DNA of 34,893 bases from Desulfovibrio sp. (GTDB lineage: Bacteria; Desulfobacterota; Desulfovibrionia; Desulfovibrionales; Desulfovibrionaceae): NCBI RefSeq assembly GCF_014803725.1, contig NZ_JAAVBE010000011.1, forward strand, positions 58,437 to 93,329, given 5' to 3'. Position 1 is the first letter of the stretch, and each line of letters begins with the position of its first letter. Positions 24,793 to 32,562 of the stretch are shown piece after piece. Under the pieces are notes generated by a model. That model saw only the letters and a list, made by a program, of their open reading frames with translations, had not been told where the DNA came from and searched no databases. A program made the translations under genes and the position numbers.

Positions 24793-25707
24793 TCAGTCGT
24801 CCGTGGGGACGAGGTAGCCGCCCTCGGCCTGCAAGTCCGGGTGCAGGGCGCGGTGCTCCTCCTCCATGACGCGGAGGATGCCCTGCCCGAGGTCCACGGT
24901 GAGCGGCGGCACGAGCTTGCGGCCCACCTTGGGCATGAAGGCATAGGGCGTTATCTGGTAATGGCCGCTGTTGGGGTCGTTCTGGTATTCGATGGTGAGC
25001 TCCTTGCCGAGCATTTCGCCGATCATCTTGAACAGGTCGCCCACGCGCATGGGCTGATTTCCCGAGATGATGATGTTCTGGTTGGTGAATTCCGGCGCGA
25101 GGATGGCAAGGGTGGCCGTGGCGGCGTCGTCCACGTGCACGTATTCGCGTAAGGCCGTGGGCGCGCCGTAATAGGTGATGACGCCCTTCGTCAGCGCCTC
25201 GTGCACGAAGCGCTCGATGGCGTTGCGGCGGTCGGCGCGCGGCCCGTAGAGCGAGCCGTAGCGCAGGATGGTGTACGGCAGCCCGTACATGGCCTGGTAG
25301 TTCTCGATATAGATCTCGCAGGACTGCTTGCTGCAGCGGTAAAAACCGCCGGACTTGCCGTAGACATAGAGCGAGGAGGCGAACACATAGCGCGAGACGC
25401 CCGCCTTGCGGCAGGCCTCCAGCGCCATGACATTGCCGACCACGTTGATGCGCGCCGTGTCCACCGGGCGGGAATTGGCCTCGCCGATGTCCGCGATGCC
25501 CGCGTAGTTGAACACCATGTCCGCGCCGTCCACGGCCTCGGCGACGATGCCCTCGTCAAGGATGGAGCCGACGAGCATGCGCTGGTCGGGCCTCAGCCAC
25601 GGCGAGGGGCGCACGTCCACGATGGTCACGGCGTGGCCGGCGTCCGAGAGCTTGTCGCAGATGTGCGAGCCGAGAAAGCCCGAGCCGCCGAAAACAGTCA
25701 TGCGCAC
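24793..25707 (-). CDS. NAD(P)-dependent epimerase/dehydratase, extended SDR family
   Basis: A 304-residue extended short-chain dehydrogenase/epimerase. The nucleotide-binding motif GGSGFLGSHI (GxxGxxG) is near residue 9, the SSLYVYG segment precedes a SxxxYxxxK-like site that here reads GGFYRCSKQSCE (the Tyr-X3-Lys is YRCSK), and LRYGSLYGPRADRRN is the substrate-loop signature. The usual order of UDP-glucose-4-epimerase type enzymes is kept. It would alter a sugar or sugar-nucleotide. GTG at 25707 with AGGGGG eight bases upstream was used; an ATG two codons later is possible. It lies 38 bases after the aldolase gene and is followed by the palindrome region. Confidence 0.82.
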   Translation of the reverse strand: MRMTVFGGSGFLGSHICDKLSDAGHAVTIVDVRPSPWLRPDQRMLVGSILDEGIVAEAVDGADMVFNYAGIADIGEANSRPVDTARINVVGNVMALEACRKAGVSRYVFASSLYVYGKSGGFYRCSKQSCEIYIENYQAMYGLPYTILRYGSLYGPRADRRNAIERFVHEALTKGVITYYGAPTALREYVHVDDAATATLAILAPEFTNQNIIISGNQPMRVGDLFKMIGEMLGKELTIEYQNDPNSGHYQITPYAFMPKVGRKLVPPLTVDLGQGILRVMEEEHRALHPDLQAEGGYLVPTDD

Positions 25708-25745
25708 GAGTGGTTCCCCCTGGGGCGGTCTTTTGCGTGATCCAT

Positions 25746-26531
25746 CTAGACGCGCGGCCGCTCCGCCCCGCGCCAGAGAAAGACCGTGTCGATGCCGTAG
25801 GCGATGAAGCGGCAGCCCGCCGCGATCTCCCGGGCCAGCGCGGCCGGGTCGGGCTGCACGATATGCAGGCCCATGCGGGCGTGGGTGCGGGCGCAGGCCG
25901 CCTTGATGCGCTCCATGGCGGCGATGAAGTCCGGGTGGTCGAAGCGGCCCGTGAGCCCCATGCTGCCCGAGAGGTCGTAAGGCCCCACCATGATGGCGTC
26001 GAGCCTGGGCTGCGCGAGGATGGCGTCGAGCTCGTCCACGGCGCGGATGTGCTCGATCTGGGCTACGAGAAAGATCTTCGGCGCGCGCTTCTCCCGGTAG
26101 GCGTCGAAGTCCTTGCCGAACACATTGGCCCGGCAATAGCCCACGCCCCGGTATTCCGGCGCCGTCTCGCCTGCCGGGCGCCACGAATCCTGCCCGGGAT
26201 AGGTGGCGAGGTCGATGGCCCGGTCGAGCTGGGCGCGGCTCTCGATCATGGGGAAGATGAGGCCCTGCGCCCCGGCCTCCAGCGCGGCCTTGATCCACGT
26301 CTTGGAGGCTTCGGGCAGCCGCGCGAAGGGCGCGGCCCCGCCGCATTCCACGGCGCGGAAGATGTTGGGGAGCACTTCGGGCCCGAAGGAGCCGTGCTCC
26401 ATGTCCGCCGCCACCCAGTCATAGCCCGCGCGGGCCATGAGCTCGGCCACGTCCGGCGAGGGGAGCTGGAGCCAGGTGCCCACCGTGGGCCTGTCCTGCG
26501 CGAGCAGGGCGCGGATGCCGTCAATGTCCAT
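25746..26531 (-). CDS. HpcH/HpaI-family (class II, pyruvate) aldolase
   Basis: A 261-residue metal-dependent aldolase. The family signatures are GTWLQLPSPDVAELMARAGYDWVAADMEHG (near residue 18-48; EHG includes the catalytic and metal residues), ARLPEASKTWIKAALEAGAQGLIFPMIES, and AQIEHIRAVDELDAI...DAIMVGPYDLSGSMG. The family splits or joins pyruvate with an aldehyde to give a 2-keto-3-deoxy-4-hydroxy acid. In this context with an SDR, a KdsB-like CTase and a HAD phosphatase, a biosynthetic role for a 3-deoxy-ulosonic acid is a sensible hypothesis, though a catabolic role (rhamnonate or glucarate type) is equally allowed by the family. The ATG at 26531 was chosen; AAGGCGGC precedes it. Confidence 0.82.
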   Translation of the reverse strand: MDIDGIRALLAQDRPTVGTWLQLPSPDVAELMARAGYDWVAADMEHGSFGPEVLPNIFRAVECGGAAPFARLPEASKTWIKAALEAGAQGLIFPMIESRAQLDRAIDLATYPGQDSWRPAGETAPEYRGVGYCRANVFGKDFDAYREKRAPKIFLVAQIEHIRAVDELDAILAQPRLDAIMVGPYDLSGSMGLTGRFDHPDFIAAMERIKAACARTHARMGLHIVQPDPAALAREIAAGCRFIAYGIDTVFLWRGAERPRV

Positions 26532-26580
26532 GTTCTGCCGCCTTTTCTTGCGCGGGCGGCTTGATGCCGCCGCGTCCATA

Positions 26581-26609
26581 ACCATAGCGCGGGGAGGGCT
26601 TGCGCGCAA
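26581..26609 (-). promoter_or_regulatory. Promoter candidate for the aldolase unit, with palindrome
   Basis: Minus strand: TTGCGC (26609-26604), 17-base spacer, TATGGT (26586-26581). The -35 overlaps the perfect palindrome TTGCGCGCAA (26600-26609). It lies just downstream of hypF and about 45 bases before the aldolase start. Confidence 0.5.
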
Positions 26610-26620
26610 CTGCGCCTGCC

Positions 26621-29050
26621 TCAGGCCGGGGCGCGTCCCTGCGCGAGCATGCGGGCGCCCCACACGGCCTGGCCGAGCGCGAGGCCGCCGTCGCCCAGAG
26701 GCACCTGCGCGTGGCTCAGGGGCGTCAGGCCGCGGGCCGCGAACTCTTCCCGCAGGCGTGCCGAAAGGATGAGGTTCTGGAAGGAGCCTCCCGAGAGGCC
26801 CACGGTGAGCAGGCCGAGCTTTTCCGCCGCCCGGGCCGTCATGTCGGCGAAGCCCCTGGCGAGGCTCGCGTGGAAGCGGGCCGCGATTTCGCCGGCATCC
26901 CTGCCGCCCCGCCGCGCGCGCAGCACCTCGGCGAACAGTGCCGCGCTGTCGAGCGTAAGCAGGCCGTCCTCCCCCTCCCGCAGGGGCACGGCCCACGGCT
27001 CCGGCAGCTCGCCCCCGTGGGCGGCGAGCCACGCCCGGGCCGCGCTCTCCAGCCGGATGGCCGCCTGCCCCTCGTAGGTGATGGCAGTACAGAGGCCCAG
27101 CGCCGCGGCCACGGCGTCAAAGAGGCGCCCGCAACTGGAGGTGGCCGGGGAATTGAGGCCGCGGTCGAGCAGGGCGTCCACTGCTGCAAGCGCCGCCGCG
27201 GCCGGCGCGGCATCATCCGGCGGCGCCGCTTCAGGGCTCCACTCCAGTCCTGAGAGCCGGGCAAGGCTGCAGGCGATGCGCCACGGCTCGCGGATGGCGG
27301 CTTCGCCGCCCGGGAGCGCAAAGGGAGAAAGACGCCCGAGCCGGCGCCACTCAGGCGCGGAGAGATCCATAAACAAAAGTTCCCCGCCCCAGATGGTGCC
27401 GTCCGTGCCGAGGCCCGTGCCGTCAAGGCAGAGCGCCAGCGCCGGCGAAGTTACGCCGTGCTCGGCGAGGATGGCGGCCGCGTGCGCCGCATGGTGCTGG
27501 AGGCGATACAGCGGCAGCCCCTCGCGCTGGGCGCGCTCCTCGGCGCGGCGGCTGGAGGGGAAGTCCGGGTGCAGGTCGCACACGAGCGCCTCGGGCCGCA
27601 CTTCCAGAAGCTCTTCGAGGCGCTGGGCGGCCTCGTCATAAAAGCCGAGCGTGGCCGGGCTTTCGAGGTCGCCGATATGCTGGCCCATGAAGGCCTCGCG
27701 CCCGCGCGTGAGGCAAAAGGCCGCCTTGAGCCCGGCGCCGGCCCCGAACACGCAGGGCGCCTCCCCCTCCGCGCCAGGAAATTGCGCCAGGGCCACGGGC
27801 CGCGGCACATAGCCGCGGGCGCGGCGCACGGGCAGCGGCGCAGCGTCCTCCTCCTCGGGCACCATGACTACGCTGTCGTCCACGCGCACGAGGACGTCGC
27901 GGTCATGGAGCAGCCAGCCGTCCGCCATGTCCGCAAGGCGCGCCAGCGCCTCGCGGTTGCCGAGGCACAGGGGCTCCCCGTGCGGATTGCCCGAGGTGGC
28001 CACGAGCAGCGGCGCGGCCCCGTGCGTGGCGAGCCAGTCGCAGAGCGCGGCGTGCAGCGGCGTATACGGCAGCATGAGGCCCACGGTGGCGGAATCCGGC
28101 GCGATGCTGTCGGGGAGGGCCGAACGGTCCTCCCGGCGCGGGCAGATGACGATGGGCTTTTCCGTGCCGGTGAGCAGGCGCTCGGCCGCCGGGCCGATGC
28201 GGCAAGCCTCGCGGGCCGCGGCGAGGTCATGCGCCAGCACGGCGAGCGCCTTGTGCGGCCGCGATTTGCGGCGCCGCAAGGTGGCCACGGCCTTTTCGTT
28301 GCGCGCGTCGCACAAAAGCTGGAAGCCGCCGAGACCCTTGAGGGCGAGGATGCCCCCGTCAAGCAGCAATTGCCCGGCACGGGCCAGCGCGTCAGCCCGG
28401 TTTTCCGGCGTGGGGCCCGTGGCTTCGGGGCCGCGCCCGGCCGCCCCCGCGTCCACGAACCAGAGGCGCGGGCCGCATTCCGGGCAGGCGATGGGCTGGG
28501 CGTGGAAGCGCCTGTCCGCCGGGTTTGTGTATTCCCCGGCGCAGGCCGGGCAGAGCGGGAAGCAGGCCATGCTCGTCACGGCCCGGTCATAGGGGATGGA
28601 TCTCGTGATGGTGAAGCGCGGCCCGCAATTGGTGCAATTGGTGAACGCATAGCCGAAGCGGCGGTCGGCAGGGTCGCGCATTTCGGCGAGGCAGTCCTCG
28701 CAAATGGCCACGTCCGGGCTCACGAGCACGGTATGGCCGGCCGCGCCTTCGCTCTCGAGGATGCGGAATTCCGCCTCGCCGGCCACGGGCGCGAGCTCGG
28801 CCTCAATGACGCCGGTGAGCCGCGCGAGCGGCGGCAATTCTTCGCGCAGGCGCCGGCCGAAGGCGACCACGGCGGAGGCCTCCCCCTGCACCTCGATGCG
28901 CACGCCGTCGGCCGTGTTGCGCACCGAGCCGGTGAGCCTCCCCTCGGTGGCGAGACGCCAGACAAAGGGCCTGAAGCCCACGCCCTGCACCTGGCCGGAG
29001 GCGGTGAAGGCCCTGCGCGCGGGCGCCTTGGGGGGGTCTTGCTGTGCCAT
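26621..29050 (-). CDS. hypF: Carbamoyltransferase HypF (hydrogenase maturation)
   Basis: An 809-residue cytoplasmic protein with all four HypF domains in order: acylphosphatase (GQVQGVGFRPFVWRLA), a zinc-finger region with CxxC pairs (CEDC near 116, CTNC, CPAC near 166, CPEC), a YrdC-like domain (KGLGGFQLLCD near 236; SGNPHGEPL), and the Kae1-like carbamoyltransferase domain (DLHPDFPSS near 491, HHAAHAAA near 516, DGTGLGTDGTIWGGE near 545, GLSGGSFQN near 753). It makes the thiocarbamoyl group that becomes the CN ligands of NiFe hydrogenases, working with HypE. No other hyp gene is in the window. The ATG at 29050 has no SD, but CCTCC precedes it; a candidate -10 TATCCT lies just upstream at 29062-29057, so the mRNA could be leaderless. 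Confidence 0.93.
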   Translation of the reverse strand: MAQQDPPKAPARRAFTASGQVQGVGFRPFVWRLATEGRLTGSVRNTADGVRIEVQGEASAVVAFGRRLREELPPLARLTGVIEAELAPVAGEAEFRILESEGAAGHTVLVSPDVAICEDCLAEMRDPADRRFGYAFTNCTNCGPRFTITRSIPYDRAVTSMACFPLCPACAGEYTNPADRRFHAQPIACPECGPRLWFVDAGAAGRGPEATGPTPENRADALARAGQLLLDGGILALKGLGGFQLLCDARNEKAVATLRRRKSRPHKALAVLAHDLAAAREACRIGPAAERLLTGTEKPIVICPRREDRSALPDSIAPDSATVGLMLPYTPLHAALCDWLATHGAAPLLVATSGNPHGEPLCLGNREALARLADMADGWLLHDRDVLVRVDDSVVMVPEEEDAAPLPVRRARGYVPRPVALAQFPGAEGEAPCVFGAGAGLKAAFCLTRGREAFMGQHIGDLESPATLGFYDEAAQRLEELLEVRPEALVCDLHPDFPSSRRAEERAQREGLPLYRLQHHAAHAAAILAEHGVTSPALALCLDGTGLGTDGTIWGGELLFMDLSAPEWRRLGRLSPFALPGGEAAIREPWRIACSLARLSGLEWSPEAAPPDDAAPAAAALAAVDALLDRGLNSPATSSCGRLFDAVAAALGLCTAITYEGQAAIRLESAARAWLAAHGGELPEPWAVPLREGEDGLLTLDSAALFAEVLRARRGGRDAGEIAARFHASLARGFADMTARAAEKLGLLTVGLSGGSFQNLILSARLREEFAARGLTPLSHAQVPLGDGGLALGQAVWGARMLAQGRAPA

Positions 29051-29112
29051 GTAGGGAGGATAGCGCAAAACAGGCTGCGGCGCCACGCCCGGCGCGGCCC
29101 CCGGCACCCCGA

Positions 29113-29141
29113 TTGACAGGCGCCCTTCGAGCGGCTAAAGG
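29113..29141 (+). promoter_or_regulatory. Sigma-70 promoter of the SRP RNA gene
   Basis: Perfect TTGACA (29113-29118), 17-base spacer, TAAAGG (29136-29141). It stands about 6 bases before the predicted start of the SRP RNA. Confidence 0.6.
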
Positions 29142-29146
29142 TGATG

Positions 29147-29232
29147 CCAAGCCGGGCGGCGGCAGCCCCCGCCAACCCCGTCAGGTCCGAAAGGAAGCAG
29201 CGGCAACGGGGGCTGCCGGGTGCCCGGCCCAC
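29147..29232 (+). ncRNA. ffs: Signal recognition particle RNA (small bacterial 4.5S type)
   Basis: A single long hairpin: the 5' arm from GCCGGGC (29151) to the 3' arm GCCCGGC (29228) pairs through GGCAGCCCCC / GGGGGCTGCC. The tip has the universally conserved SRP domain IV sequence GTCAGGTCCGAAAGGAAGCA (29180-29199), with a GAAA tetraloop and the asymmetric-loop bases AGCAG. It binds Ffh and targets membrane proteins to the Sec translocon. The length, about 80-86 bases, is on the short side for the small bacterial type; the exact ends are estimated from the promoter and stem. It is transcribed opposite to hypF and to the efflux adaptor gene. Confidence 0.93.
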
Positions 29233-29234
29233 AG

Positions 29235-29266
29235 ACGGCGCGAAGTGCGGAAGTGCTTCGCGCCGT
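29235..29266 (+). terminator. Hairpin after the SRP RNA
   Basis: Perfect 11-base stem ACGGCGCGAAG (29235-29245) with CTTCGCGCCGT (29256-29266) around a ten-base loop, but without a T-run. It lies between the SRP RNA and the convergent adaptor gene, so it may stop transcription only partly. Confidence 0.5.
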
Positions 29267-29288
29267 CCGCGTCTGGCGGCAAACCCAG

Positions 29289-30395
29289 CTACTCCAGCAC
29301 ATTCACCGGCACGCCGGGCGCGAGGCGCACCTGCCCGTCCACCACCACGCGGTCGCCCTTCTCGACGCCCTGCACCACGGTGGCGCCCTCATGCTCGAAA
29401 AGTACCGTCACGGGCCGGTAGACGGCGCGGCCCTCCCCGTCCACCAAATACACATAGCGCTCGTCGCGGCCGGCCTGCACGGCGCGGGAGGGCACCACCA
29501 GCGCCTGTTCGGCCACGCCGAGCGGCAGCGCCACCTGCACGAACTGGCCCGGCCAGAGCCGGCGCCCGGGATTGTCAAAGGCGGCGCGCAGGCGGATGGT
29601 GCCTGTGCGCGTGTCCACGGTATTGTCCACCAGGGTGAGGCGCCCGGTCTCCGGCGCGCCCCCCGTGGGCGTGGCCGTGACCGCCACGTCGCCCTGCGCC
29701 ATGCGCTCGAGGATGACCGGGAGCTGCGCCTCGGGCACGGAAAAGGTCACATAGATGGGCGAGAGCGTGTCGATGGTCACGATGGGCGTGGCGTCCGTGC
29801 TCTTGACCATGTTGCCCTTGTCCACGTTGAGCGCGCTCACGCGGCCGCCGATGGGCGCCGTGACCGTGCAGTAGGCGAGGTCCAGCGCCGCGCTCTCCAC
29901 GGCGGCGCGGTCGGCCTGGACGGTGGCGCGCAGGGCCGCCGCGTCCGTGGCCGTCTGCTCGTAGGCCTCGCGGCTCACATAGCCGCCGCCCACGAGCTTG
30001 CCATAACGGCGGCGGTCGTCATTGGCCTTGGCGAGCTGCGCCTCGCTCTTGGCGAGCACGGCCTTCTTTTCGCGCAGGGCGGCCTCGAAGGGGCGCGGGT
30101 CGATGACCACCAGCGGCTCCCCGGCGGCCACCTCCTGCCCCTCGGTGAAGCGAACCTCCAGAAGCTCGCCGGTGACGCGCGGGGTCACGCCCACGGTGGC
30201 CGAGGCGCGCACATTGCCCACGGCCGAGAGCACGCGCGGCACGTCGGCCTCGCTCACGGGGCGCACATGCACCGGGGCCGGGGGCGGGCCCTTGGCCGCG
30301 TCGCCGCCGCCGGAACAGGCGCCCCCGAGGCTGAGGGCCGCGAGGCACAGGGCCGCAAGCAAGAGGGCCGGGGCACGCCGGTGCTGGATCTTCAT
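29289..30395 (-). CDS. RND-type efflux periplasmic adaptor (membrane fusion) lipoprotein
   Basis: A 368-residue membrane-fusion protein of the AcrA/MexA/HlyD family. The signal ends LGGACSGGG, a lipobox-like site with Cys27 (the -3 residue is Gly, slightly unusual). The core has the biotinyl-lipoyl halves (ATVGVTPRVTGELLEVRFTEGQEVAAGEPLVVIDPRPFEAAL and APIGGRVSALNVDKGNMV), an alpha-hairpin (LAKSEAQLAKANDDRRRYGKLV...) and the beta-barrel plus TLVDNTVDTRTGTIRLRAAFDNPGRRLWPGQFVQV. Such proteins bridge an RND pump and TolC. No RND gene follows: downstream is the SRP RNA on the other strand. AAGGAGG precedes the ATG at 30395. Confidence 0.9.
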   Translation of the reverse strand: MKIQHRRAPALLLAALCLAALSLGGACSGGGDAAKGPPPAPVHVRPVSEADVPRVLSAVGNVRASATVGVTPRVTGELLEVRFTEGQEVAAGEPLVVIDPRPFEAALREKKAVLAKSEAQLAKANDDRRRYGKLVGGGYVSREAYEQTATDAAALRATVQADRAAVESAALDLAYCTVTAPIGGRVSALNVDKGNMVKSTDATPIVTIDTLSPIYVTFSVPEAQLPVILERMAQGDVAVTATPTGGAPETGRLTLVDNTVDTRTGTIRLRAAFDNPGRRLWPGQFVQVALPLGVAEQALVVPSRAVQAGRDERYVYLVDGEGRAVYRPVTVLFEHEGATVVQGVEKGDRVVVDGQVRLAPGVPVNVLE

Positions 30396-30423
30396 GGGCG
30401 CCTCCTTAAAAGATGCTCCCCAG

Positions 30424-30450
30424 AATGTACCATGCACCGGCCAGCGTCAA
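30424..30450 (-). promoter_or_regulatory. Promoter candidate for the efflux adaptor
   Basis: Minus strand: TTGACG (30450-30445) and TACATT (30429-30424), 15-base spacer. Transcription would begin about 22 bases before the start at 30395. The divergent speA promoter lies only 7 bases away. Confidence 0.5.
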
Positions 30451-30457
30451 GAACACA

Positions 30458-30485
30458 TTGACTTCGCAAGGCTTTTGGGCATACT
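30458..30485 (+). promoter_or_regulatory. Promoter candidate for speA
   Basis: TTGACT (30458-30463), 16-base spacer, CATACT (30480-30485). It lies about 80 bases before the speA start. Confidence 0.55.
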
Positions 30486-30565
30486 GGCAAATTCGGTGGG
30501 CACGGGCGCGGGGCTTGCGAAAGCCCCGGGCCCCGCAAGCGGGCGCCGGCCAAAGGGCGGCAGCC

Positions 30566-32497
30566 ATGAGGGGGGATCTGTTGGCAAAGAATCACGCCTT
30601 GCAGCGGTGGGGGGTGGAGGATTCCGTCGAGCTTTACGGCATCCGCACCTGGGGCGCGGGCTTTTTTGACGTGTCGGAAAACGGCGAGGTGGTCGTGTGC
30701 CCGCACGGCGCGCATGGCCCCCAGATCCCGCTCATGGAGATCATCGCCGGCCTGCACGAGCGCGGCTACGACATGCCCGTGCTGCTGCGCGTGGAAAATA
30801 TCCTGAGCTCGCGCATCGCCCACATCCACGAATCCTTCCGCAAGGCCATCCGCGAGCTCGGCTACAGGGGTGATTACCGCGGCGTCTTCCCCATCAAGGT
30901 CAACCAGCAGCAGCAGGTGGTGGACCAGATCGCCCAGTTCGGCAGCCGCTACCACCACGGGCTCGAGGCCGGCTCCAAGGCCGAGCTCATCGCGGCCGTG
31001 GCCCTCATGCGCGACCGCGAGGCCTGCATCATCTGCAACGGCTACAAGGACGAGGAATTCATCGACCTCGCCCTGCAGGCGCAGCGCCTCGGGTACAATA
31101 TCTTCATCGTGCTCGAGATGCCCGGCGAACTCGAGGTGGTGCTCGAGCGCGCGGCCGCGCTCGGCATCCGCCCGAACGTGGGCGTACGCTCCAAGCTCTC
31201 GGTGAAAGCCGGCGGCCACTGGACGGACTCGGGCGGCGAGCGCTCCACCTTCGGGCTCTCGCCCTCGCAGATCGTGGACGTGGTGGACACGCTCAAAAGC
31301 CGCGACATGCTCGACTGCTTCCGCCTGCTGCACTACCACCTCGGCTCGCAGATCTCCAACATCCGCGACATCCGCACCGGCGTCATGGAGGCCACGCGCC
31401 TCTACGCCGGCCTCGTGGAGGAAGGCGCGCCCATGGGCTATCTCGACCTCGGCGGCGGCCTCGCCGTGGACTATGACGGCTCGCACACCAACTACGTCTT
31501 TTCGCGCAACTACAATCTCGACGAATACTGCGCGGACGTGGTCGAGACCATCATGAGCATCCTCGACGAGAAGGGCATCCCGCACCCGCACATCATCACC
31601 GAGTCCGGCCGGGCCACCGTGGCCTACTGCTCCGTGCTGCTCTTCAACATCCTCGACGTGAACGTGGTGGAGGAGGCGCGCCTGCCCGAGACGCTGCCCG
31701 AAGACGCGCCCGAGGCCGTGCGCAACCTGCAGGAGACGCTGGCGAACATCAGCCTGCGCAACCTGCAGGAAAGCTACAACGACGCCGTCTATTACCGCGA
31801 CGAGGTGCGCCGCCTCTTCTCCACTGGCGGCGTGAGCCTGAGGCAGCGCACGCTCGGCGAGCGCTTTTTCTGGGCCATCCTCATGCGCATCGCCAAGGAA
31901 AAGCGCAAGCTCAAGAACGTGCCGCGCGACCTTGAGGACATCGACGTCAACCTCGCCGACATCTATTACGGCAATTTCAGCGTTTTCCAGTCCCTGCCGG
32001 ACTCCTGGGCCATCGACCAGCTCTTCCCCATCATGCCCGTGCACCGGCTTGGCGAATTCCCCTCGAGGCAGGGCATCATCTCGGACATCACCTGCGATTC
32101 GGACGGGCGCATCGACCACTTCATCGACCCGCAGGGCATGAAGCCCATGCTCGACCTGCACCCCTTCCGCGAAGGCGAGGAATACTATCTCGGCGTCTTC
32201 CTCGTGGGCGCCTACCAGGAGACCCTGGGCGACCTGCACAACCTCATGGGCGACACCAACGTGGTCTCCATCCGCGCCGCCGACGACGGCAGCTATGAAT
32301 ATGTGCGCGAGATCCGGGGCGATTCCGTGTCCGACGTTTTGAGCTATGCGGAATACGAGCCGCGCCGCATCCTCGAGAACCTGCGCAGCGCCGCCGAGCA
32401 CGCCGTGCGTGAGGGCCGTATCTCGCCGAGCGAGCGCTTCGCGGTCATGCAGGCCTTTGAGGACGGCCTGCGCGGCTATACCTATTTTGAACGCTGA
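30566..32497 (+). CDS. speA: Biosynthetic arginine decarboxylase SpeA
   Basis: A 643-residue PLP enzyme (fold III) that turns arginine into agmatine, first step of the agmatine route to putrescine and spermidine. The PLP lysine is K111 in GVFPIKVNQQQQ; other hallmarks are GLEAGSKAEL, LHYHLGSQISNI, YLDLGGGLAVDYDG, HIITESGRATVA and, near the C-terminus, ITCDSDGRIDHF, where Cys and Asp close the active site across the dimer. Length is normal for SpeA. The start MRGDLLAKNHALQRW was chosen (AAAGGGCGGC before it); upstream codons run through the promoter. No speB (agmatinase) or agmatine deiminase is visible here, so the next step is encoded elsewhere. Confidence 0.94.
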   Translation: MRGDLLAKNHALQRWGVEDSVELYGIRTWGAGFFDVSENGEVVVCPHGAHGPQIPLMEIIAGLHERGYDMPVLLRVENILSSRIAHIHESFRKAIRELGYRGDYRGVFPIKVNQQQQVVDQIAQFGSRYHHGLEAGSKAELIAAVALMRDREACIICNGYKDEEFIDLALQAQRLGYNIFIVLEMPGELEVVLERAAALGIRPNVGVRSKLSVKAGGHWTDSGGERSTFGLSPSQIVDVVDTLKSRDMLDCFRLLHYHLGSQISNIRDIRTGVMEATRLYAGLVEEGAPMGYLDLGGGLAVDYDGSHTNYVFSRNYNLDEYCADVVETIMSILDEKGIPHPHIITESGRATVAYCSVLLFNILDVNVVEEARLPETLPEDAPEAVRNLQETLANISLRNLQESYNDAVYYRDEVRRLFSTGGVSLRQRTLGERFFWAILMRIAKEKRKLKNVPRDLEDIDVNLADIYYGNFSVFQSLPDSWAIDQLFPIMPVHRLGEFPSRQGIISDITCDSDGRIDHFIDPQGMKPMLDLHPFREGEEYYLGVFLVGAYQETLGDLHNLMGDTNVVSIRAADDGSYEYVREIRGDSVSDVLSYAEYEPRRILENLRSAAEHAVREGRISPSERFAVMQAFEDGLRGYTYFER

Positions 32498-32562
32498 GGA
32501 GGCCGGCCCCGCTTCCTGAGGCCCGTCCCCGGCGGCGGCCCGCAAGGCCGCATGGGGTGAAT

